DNA of 37,739 nt from Lentisphaeria bacterium (lineage in GTDB: Bacteria > Verrucomicrobiota > Lentisphaeria > Victivallales > Victivallaceae): NCBI GenBank assembly GCA_017450705.1, contig JAFSTC010000087.1, positions 1 to 37,739 of the forward strand, in the 5' to 3' direction. Position 1 is the first letter of the stretch; every line of letters starts with the position of its first letter. Position numbers and translations under genes: made by a program. A model generated the notes under the pieces. The model did not search any database. It worked only from the letters and a program-made list of their open reading frames with translations, and was not told where the DNA came from. Positions 33,419 through 37,739 of this stretch are shown here, in pieces.

Positions 33419-34711
33419 TTGCAACTCTCTGTAAAATCGTTTCCGTCCCGTCTCCCGGGCGGTCTCTTTCTGTCCCTGCTTCTGGCGGGGACATCTCTTT
33501 TGTCCGCCGCGGAAACGCCTCTGGATCCGCTGCACGACGCGGCGCAGAAGGGAGATGCGGCAAGCCAGCTCGCACTGGCGGACGCCTTCTTCTTCGGACG
33601 GGGACGTCCGGTCAACCCGGCCCTCGCGGCCTACTGGTACCGGAAAGCCGCCGAAAAGGGCAACGCCGGAGCGCAGTACAATCTGGGCGTCTGTCACGAA
33701 TTCGGCTGGGGCGTGCGTCCCAGCCGGATCCTCGCCTGCGACTGGTACGCGAAGGCGGCGGAACAGGGACTCGCCCGGGCCGTCATCCGCCGGGCGGAAC
33801 TGCTTTACGACGGCGTGCCCGACGAGGATGACGGCAAGACCAAAATCCCCGGCATCCCCCCCTCCCCTGCCGAAGCAGTCGCGTCTCTGCGGAGGCTCCC
33901 AGACGATCCCGTCGCCTGCCGGGTCCTCGCCGCGCTGCTCCTGCGGGACAGGAAAGCGCTTGAAAAAAACGCGGCTGAGATCCGCCGTCTGCTGGAAAAA
34001 GCGGCCGCCGCCCCCGCGCCCGACGCGGAGGCCTTTCTTCTGCTGGCGACGGTTCTTCAGGACGGTATCGGCGGCTCTTACGATCAGAAGCGGGCCGCCG
34101 ATCTGCTGGAGAAGGCGGCGGCTGCCGGCTCCCCCGACGGAATGGTCCGGTACGGCCTGCTTCTGGAGTACGGTCACGGCAGGAAGTGCGACCCCGATTC
34201 CGCCATCCGGCTCTACCGCAAGGCGGCGCAGGCCGGTTCTCCCCGGGGCATGACGGAGCTGGCGAGGCACCTCAAATCGGGACTGTATGTCGAAGCCGAT
34301 CTGCCGGAGGCCTTCCGTCTCTTCTCGAAGGCCGCCGAACTCGGCTACTCCCGGGCCCTGGCGGAGACGGGGGATTGTTTCCGTCACGGTTACGGCACGG
34401 AACCCTCCTCCGAACGGGCCTTCGATCTTTACATGCGCGGGGCGAGAACGGGGGATCCCGTCTCGCAGCTGCGCCTGGGGGAGTGCTACCGGGAGGGGAT
34501 CGGGATCCCCGCCGACCCCGCGGGCGCGTTCTACTGGTTCCGGAAGGCCGCCGAGAGCGATCTGCCGGAGGCCGTACGCAACTGCGCCCTGGCCGTTCTC
34601 TCGGGGAACGGTGTCACAAAAGACGTCCCGGTCGGCACCCGGCTGCTGAAGCGCGCAGCGGAGCTGGGTGACGCCGAAGCGCGCAAACTTTTGACGGACT
34701 GGAGCAACTGA
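33419..34711 (+). CDS. Secreted Sel1-repeat (TPR-like) protein
   Basis: This 430-residue protein has a signal peptide (SRLPGGLFLSLLLAGTSLLS, then AAETPLD) followed by Sel1 repeats. Clear copies are ALAAYWYRKAAEKGNAGAQY, SRILACDWYAKAAEQGLARA and DSAIRLYRKAAQAGSPRGM. EAFRLFSKAAELGYSRALAE and GAFYWFRKAAESDLPEAVRN also fit. Sel1 arrays bind proteins and often assist envelope assembly. The reading frame has no ATG before the signal peptide; TTG at 33419, two bases after the lpxD stop, is the only start giving a complete signal peptide, so translation is probably coupled. The middle (residues about 135-185) has weak repeats. The start codon shared with ispD is a one-base overlap (TGATG). Confidence 0.82.
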   Translation: MQLSVKSFPSRLPGGLFLSLLLAGTSLLSAAETPLDPLHDAAQKGDAASQLALADAFFFGRGRPVNPALAAYWYRKAAEKGNAGAQYNLGVCHEFGWGVRPSRILACDWYAKAAEQGLARAVIRRAELLYDGVPDEDDGKTKIPGIPPSPAEAVASLRRLPDDPVACRVLAALLLRDRKALEKNAAEIRRLLEKAAAAPAPDAEAFLLLATVLQDGIGGSYDQKRAADLLEKAAAAGSPDGMVRYGLLLEYGHGRKCDPDSAIRLYRKAAQAGSPRGMTELARHLKSGLYVEADLPEAFRLFSKAAELGYSRALAETGDCFRHGYGTEPSSERAFDLYMRGARTGDPVSQLRLGECYREGIGIPADPAGAFYWFRKAAESDLPEAVRNCALAVLSGNGVTKDVPVGTRLLKRAAELGDAEARKLLTDWSN

Positions 34712-35415
34712 TGAGCATGAAAAAAATTCCCAGCCTCGGCATCGTCATCGTCGCGGGAGGCAGTTCGACCCGCTTCGGAGGCGGCAGCAAACTCTTTGCG
34801 GATCTTGGGGGCGTGCCCGTGTTCATCCACAGCGTGCGCACCTTCGCCCCCCTGACAGCGCCGGGACGGACCGTCCTCGTCGTCCCCGCGGGAGAAATGG
34901 AGCGTTTCCGTGAGGCCCTGAACGTTCATGCCCCGGGGGTTGACATCCGGCTCGTTCCCGGCGGCGCGGTCAGGACGGGATCGGTCAAAAACGGCCTGAA
35001 GGCGCTCCCCGCCGATACGGAGATCGCCGCGATCCACGATGCGGCCCGCCCGCTGGCGTCGGAGGAACTGCTGTGCGAACTGGTCCGGGCGGTGAAAACC
35101 CTTCACTGCGGTGCCATCGCGGCGGAAAGGATGATCGACTCCGTCTGCCGGACTCTTCCGGACGGGACCATCTGCGAAAACGTCCCCCGGGAAGATCTCT
35201 GGCGCATCCAGACTCCGCAGGTGTTTCCCTGTTCCGAGATCCGCGCCTGTTACGAAGAGCTGAAAGACGCCGTGCTGACGGACGACTCCGCCGCCTTCCG
35301 CGCCTGCGGAAAGAAAGTCGTCGTCGTGGAAAACACGTCGTGCAATCTCAAACTGACCACTCGCGCCGATCTCGATCTGCTGCGTTTTCTGCTGGCCGCC
35401 CGCACCGACGATTAG
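34711..35415 (+). CDS. ispD: 2-C-methyl-D-erythritol 4-phosphate cytidylyltransferase
   Basis: The 234-residue enzyme has the nucleotide-binding loop IVIVAGGSSTRFGGGSKLF, then IHDAARPLASEEL and WRIQTPQVFPCSEIR, and DDSAAFRACGKKVVVVE. All are family hallmarks. It joins CTP and methylerythritol phosphate in the MEP isoprenoid pathway, which also supplies undecaprenyl phosphate for the glycan genes here. It is the last gene of the guaB operon and overlaps the Sel1 gene by one base. GC content falls sharply right after its stop codon at 35413-35415. Confidence 0.93.
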   Translation: MSMKKIPSLGIVIVAGGSSTRFGGGSKLFADLGGVPVFIHSVRTFAPLTAPGRTVLVVPAGEMERFREALNVHAPGVDIRLVPGGAVRTGSVKNGLKALPADTEIAAIHDAARPLASEELLCELVRAVKTLHCGAIAAERMIDSVCRTLPDGTICENVPREDLWRIQTPQVFPCSEIRACYEELKDAVLTDDSAAFRACGKKVVVVENTSCNLKLTTRADLDLLRFLLAARTDD

Positions 35416-35497
35416 ATTTTTGGTCACTTGACAAAGTAAACGCAAGTTTGTCAGCTCCGGAGATTGCTTTTTCCGTTTCATGCGCTACATTTTCCAT
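35348..35497 (-). other. Orphan gene start at the low-GC boundary (possible remnant)
   Basis: AAGGAG lies 8 bases before an ATG at 35497 on the minus strand. The first ~30 residues read MENVAHETEKAISGADKLAF, then TLSSDQKSNR. The frame then runs antisense into the 3' end of ispD and stops at 35348. The good ribosome binding site and low-GC start, joined to antisense ispD sequence, look like a gene beginning cut off at the island edge. It may also be chance. I would not annotate it as an expressed protein. Confidence 0.3.
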
Positions 35498-35577
35498 GAC
35501 CTGTTCTCCTTCTGATTGGTTGTTTGGGCGAAAACTATAATCAATCAGTGAACAGGTCTTTTTTCAAGTACCCCTTC
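35416..35577. other. Non-coding AT-rich boundary region
   Basis: No complete gene is seen here. It holds an inverted repeat, CTGATTG (35512-35518) and CAATCAG (35542-35548), just upstream of the orphan ribosome binding site, which could be an operator or a hairpin. No terminator with a T-run follows ispD. Confidence 0.4.
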
Positions 35578-35757
35578 TCAATTTGTGCGCAATTTTCCGG
35601 ACGTTATCGGCGCAGGAAAATTAACGATTTCCCAACTTCCCAGAGGCAAAGGTCCCGAACCATCTGTTTCCCATTGTTTGGAAAGATCACCATCTCCTGA
35701 TTTTGCTTTAACAGTTACCGTTTTATTGGTCCCTCGTTCTGCAAACGCTTCTAGCCT
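35578..35757 (-). pseudogene. Out-of-frame C-terminal continuation of the membrane-anchored island protein
   Basis: Just past the end of the upstream frame, another minus-strand frame is open for 59 codons, from 35757 to a TGA at 35580-35578. It encodes RLEAFAERGTNKTVTVKAKS, GDGDLSKQWETDGSGPLPLG and SWEIVNFPAPITSGKLRTN. It has no start codon of its own with a ribosome binding site. Skipping one A in the ATAAAGG run at 35761-35755 joins it to the protein encoded at 35723-36310, giving about 243 residues. A single-base insertion, or a sequencing error, is the simplest explanation. No family recognised. Confidence 0.5.
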
Positions 35758-36310
35758 TTATAACTTTCGCAAGTAAATCAACGTATAACACTCTCGACCA
35801 ACCTTCTCTTCCGGCCAACGTCCCCCGAGGAAAACCTGCGACATATGCGGATAATGTAAGAACAATATGTTCAGCTTCGACAATCTTTCCAGAGGCGATG
35901 AGACTGTCAGTGTATGTGTCAGCAAGATCAATCACCGCGATTAATGTTTGTAGCGCACAAACGTAGTGTTCTGCAGAAACATGGTCTATCGTTTCCCTTA
36001 AACAAGCCTTTTCATCGATCTTCAATATCTTTTTAACCGAATGAAAAATCTTAATTCTATTTTGTCTGTTACATTTATCGTCACCGTGATAAGAAGATTT
36101 TAAATATCCAAATTCATTTGTTGCGAAATTCTTTTTCAGCAGTAAATTTATTTCCAAAAGATTGTCTATTTGGCTTCGATACCCCTTTTCACAGGTTATC
36201 TGCGTTTCAACTACCCGGGGCGAACTCTTAGTATTATTATGTAGAAGAGCACTCAAAATACTGATGATGGCAACCAATAACGCAAAAATCAGTATCAATC
36301 TTTGACTCAT
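35723..36310 (-). CDS. Membrane-anchored protein of unknown function, probably frameshifted near its C-terminus
   Basis: The annotated frame gives 195 residues: an N-terminal membrane anchor (MSQRLILIFALLVAIISILS), then a mostly helical domain with several cysteines (TCEKGYRSQ, DDKCNRQNR, KACLRE, YVCALQ). I see no known domain. The frame ends soon after LAKVIKARSVCRTRDQ. A second frame continues with plausible protein sequence, so the true C-terminus may be lost (see 35578-35757). ATG at 36310 follows GGGAA; ATG at 36322 is the alternative. Low GC content and rare codons for this genome mark it as foreign. It lies 120 bases after an exported protein gene on the same strand, behind an RHS-type gene, a place where immunity or accessory proteins are often found. 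Confidence 0.55.
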   Translation of the reverse strand: MSQRLILIFALLVAIISILSALLHNNTKSSPRVVETQITCEKGYRSQIDNLLEINLLLKKNFATNEFGYLKSSYHGDDKCNRQNRIKIFHSVKKILKIDEKACLRETIDHVSAEHYVCALQTLIAVIDLADTYTDSLIASGKIVEAEHIVLTLSAYVAGFPRGTLAGREGWSRVLYVDLLAKVIKARSVCRTRDQ

Positions 36311-36430
36311 TTTTATTCCCATACTCTTGTCTGATAAGAAAATCTGTATGTTGCGCGCCCCGAAATGGAATACAACCTGAACCAATATCTATTTTGAGAT
36401 GGGTCATGGCCCAAAATCAGAAAACTTAAA

Positions 36431-37201
36431 TTACCTTATATGCTGAAGCAATTCGTTTATACGATCTTGGATCAAATTCAACTCTTTGATGTCGATTTCT
36501 CCGGCACGATATTTTTCTTCCATTATTTTCAGATATGTATTGAGTTCGGAAAGATTCATTTGTCTCATTTGGTCAATATCAATTTTTGCGTGGGACGGGG
36601 AAGGAGCGTTTTTTGAAATATCGACTGTTTTGATTTCCAACATCAAATCAATTGGATCAAAATTGACAGGGTTACCAAAATAGAAATTTATGATATTTTT
36701 GCCATGCATCGAAATCGGACCACTCTGGAAGAAAATTTCCAAAATCCTGATCGGCGAACCGATCCCCCCGCGGTATATGTTGGCATAGCGAATGTAGCCG
36801 CCACAAATGTTCAGGGGATATTCCACATTCCTTAGTCCTCGCAAGTGGATGGAGATTTTCGCATTGATTACCACTGGCGCTGGCGATTTGCTTTCTGGGT
36901 TATCAATGCGAATGTAATCTTTTTCTATAAAAAAATACAGTTCGTGTTCGCGCTTGCATGGCAATTCGATGCTGGCCAAAACCATTCGCTTTTTTCTCTT
37001 CCTGTCCGCACGATAGAACAAAAGCCTGTATTGTTTACTCGGCGGAACAGGAGGCACACATAAAGTATATTTCAAAGATGCTGCGTGTGGATTGTAATAA
37101 TTTTTATCGCGTACAAGAGTTATCTCGTCGGAAGCACAAAATACTTGACTTCCAAGCAACATAAGAGACAACAAACAAATTTTCACTATGTATGTTCTCA
37201 T
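36431..37201 (-). CDS. Exported protein of unknown function next to an RHS gene
   Basis: The 256-residue protein has a signal peptide (MRTYIVKICLLSLMLLGSQV, then FCASDE) and a beta-rich middle (YTLCVPPVPPSKQYRLLFYR, VVINAKISIHLRGLRNVEY). It ends in a helical hairpin (MNLSELNTYLKIMEEKYRAG). No family is recognised. The ATG at 37201 follows the RHS stop by a single base (TAAGATG), so its translation is probably coupled to the RHS gene. Low GC content matches the neighbour at 35723 and differs from the rest of the window. The position directly behind an RHS gene would suit a cognate partner or immunity protein, but this is inference from location only. Confidence 0.65.
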   Translation of the reverse strand: MRTYIVKICLLSLMLLGSQVFCASDEITLVRDKNYYNPHAASLKYTLCVPPVPPSKQYRLLFYRADRKRKKRMVLASIELPCKREHELYFFIEKDYIRIDNPESKSPAPVVINAKISIHLRGLRNVEYPLNICGGYIRYANIYRGGIGSPIRILEIFFQSGPISMHGKNIINFYFGNPVNFDPIDLMLEIKTVDISKNAPSPSHAKIDIDQMRQMNLSELNTYLKIMEEKYRAGEIDIKELNLIQDRINELLQHIR

Positions 37202-37202
37202 C

Positions 37203-37739
37203 TTATTCACCGTAAACATCATCCTGAACCACGGAGAAAAGCTGTTTCTTCTCGTAGAGAAAGTCAAGCTTCCTGCCGGAAGGAGCGGTCACGCTCTGCA
37301 GAAGCCCGGCGCGGTACACGAATCTCCATCCGCTTTTTCCGCGTTTCCCGGTAAATGTCCAGTCGCCGCTTTTGAATGGATCCCGACGACCCGTGTCGGC
37401 TTCCCATTCCGAATAAGGTGCATAAAAGCCGCGGCCTTTTCTGGCTCTTTCGTAAAGTTCGATTTTGATCGCATCCTTGGGCGCCTTCTTGTCTTTTTTC
37501 GGAAAGAATTTTATTTTCTCGCCCCAGGGGGTGGTCCACAGAACGCCGTCCTTGTCGTAATAAGCTGTGGACTCCAATTGCGGTGAGTACCACCCGTAAC
37601 CGAACAGACCCGACTTTTCCCGCGTGGAGTCATAGACCAGTTGCACCGGCAGCCGCAGTTCCGGTGAGAAATTGGCCGTCCCGGCAATCTCCGCAACCCG
37701 GAAACCGTCTTCCGCAAGCAATGCCTTCCCCGCGGAAAC
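37203..37739 (-). CDS. 3' end of an RHS/YD-repeat-type protein (5' end outside the window)
   Basis: The frame is open to the right edge, giving at least 178 residues. The visible part resembles the entry region of RHS proteins: GTANFSPELRLPVQLVYDST, then KSGLFGYGWYSPQLES, VLWTTPWGEKIKFFP and SVTAPSGRKLDFLYEKK. In complete RHS proteins this region is followed by many YD repeats and a variable toxin-like tip. Here the frame stops at 37203, just after QDDVYGE. So the gene appears cut short after the entry region, or it is a short orphan form. Its base composition is closer to the chromosome than to the two genes behind it, as if those replaced its 3' part. Confidence 0.65.
   Translation of the reverse strand, partial: VSAGKALLAEDGFRVAEIAGTANFSPELRLPVQLVYDSTREKSGLFGYGWYSPQLESTAYYDKDGVLWTTPWGEKIKFFPKKDKKAPKDAIKIELYERARKGRGFYAPYSEWEADTGRRDPFKSGDWTFTGKRGKSGWRFVYRAGLLQSVTAPSGRKLDFLYEKKQLFSVVQDDVYGE

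Noticed and set aside
35585-35776. A 63-codon + strand frame in the low-GC boundary
   Set aside because: No ribosome binding site, no recognisable motif, and it is antisense to the minus-strand protein and its frameshifted tail.

Overview
The window looks like chromosomal DNA of a Gram-negative, carbohydrate-degrading member of the Lentisphaerota (Victivallis-like), or a close relative in the PVC group. Three things point there: a pseudopilin with an [20 protein letters not shown]-type N-terminus and a late DGH motif next to very large secreted glycosidases, lipid A and outer-membrane genes (lpxD, skp), and high GC content. This placement is inferred from gene style; there is no rRNA in the window. 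I saw no rRNA, tRNA, CRISPR array or recognisable transposase.

Layout. (1) 1-10.7 kb, + strand: a polysaccharide-degradation locus with a pseudopilin, two paralogous exported ~1,185-residue LamG plus GH42-like enzymes, and a GHL6-type TIM-barrel protein without a signal peptide between them. Two near-identical promoter cassettes drive it, and the first has four 14-base repeats set 21-22 bases apart just upstream. (2) 10.8-13.5 kb, - strand: argD-argF-mntP. (3) 13.7-17.7 kb: a GT2 glycosyltransferase and a nucleotide-sugar epimerase (+), convergent with a WecA/TagO-like phosphosugar transferase fused to a CapD/WbaP-type membrane-Rossmann module (-). (4) 17.8-24.2 kb, +: a cytosolic cluster of unknown pathway (SDR-like protein, DapA-like lyase, TetR regulator, two tandem neutral-ceramidase-fold proteins, metallo-beta-lactamase hydrolase). 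(5) 24.2-29.4 kb: prmA and a HTH/membrane/coiled-coil protein (-), then a double-HTH regulator, a small membrane protein, uppP and proC (+) ending in a strong terminator, then a small monooxygenase (-). (6) 29.5-35.4 kb, +: a UPF0126/TRIC channel gene, then a tight guaB-skp-lpxD-Sel1-ispD operon. (7) 35.4-37.7 kb, -: a low-GC accessory segment with the 3' end of an RHS-type gene, an exported unknown protein, and a membrane-anchored protein whose frame appears shifted.

Ten recognisable promoters share one pattern, TTGAC(A/T)-like, 16-17 bases, then TATATT (TATGTT once). They sit in front of nearly every transcription unit in regions 2-6 and give a coherent operon map. The most promising possibly undescribed system is the TetR-linked cluster in region 4. 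Its ceramidase-fold proteins lack an export signal and the catalytic serine, its SDR-like protein lacks the catalytic lysine, and a palindrome lies exactly where a TetR operator would be expected.
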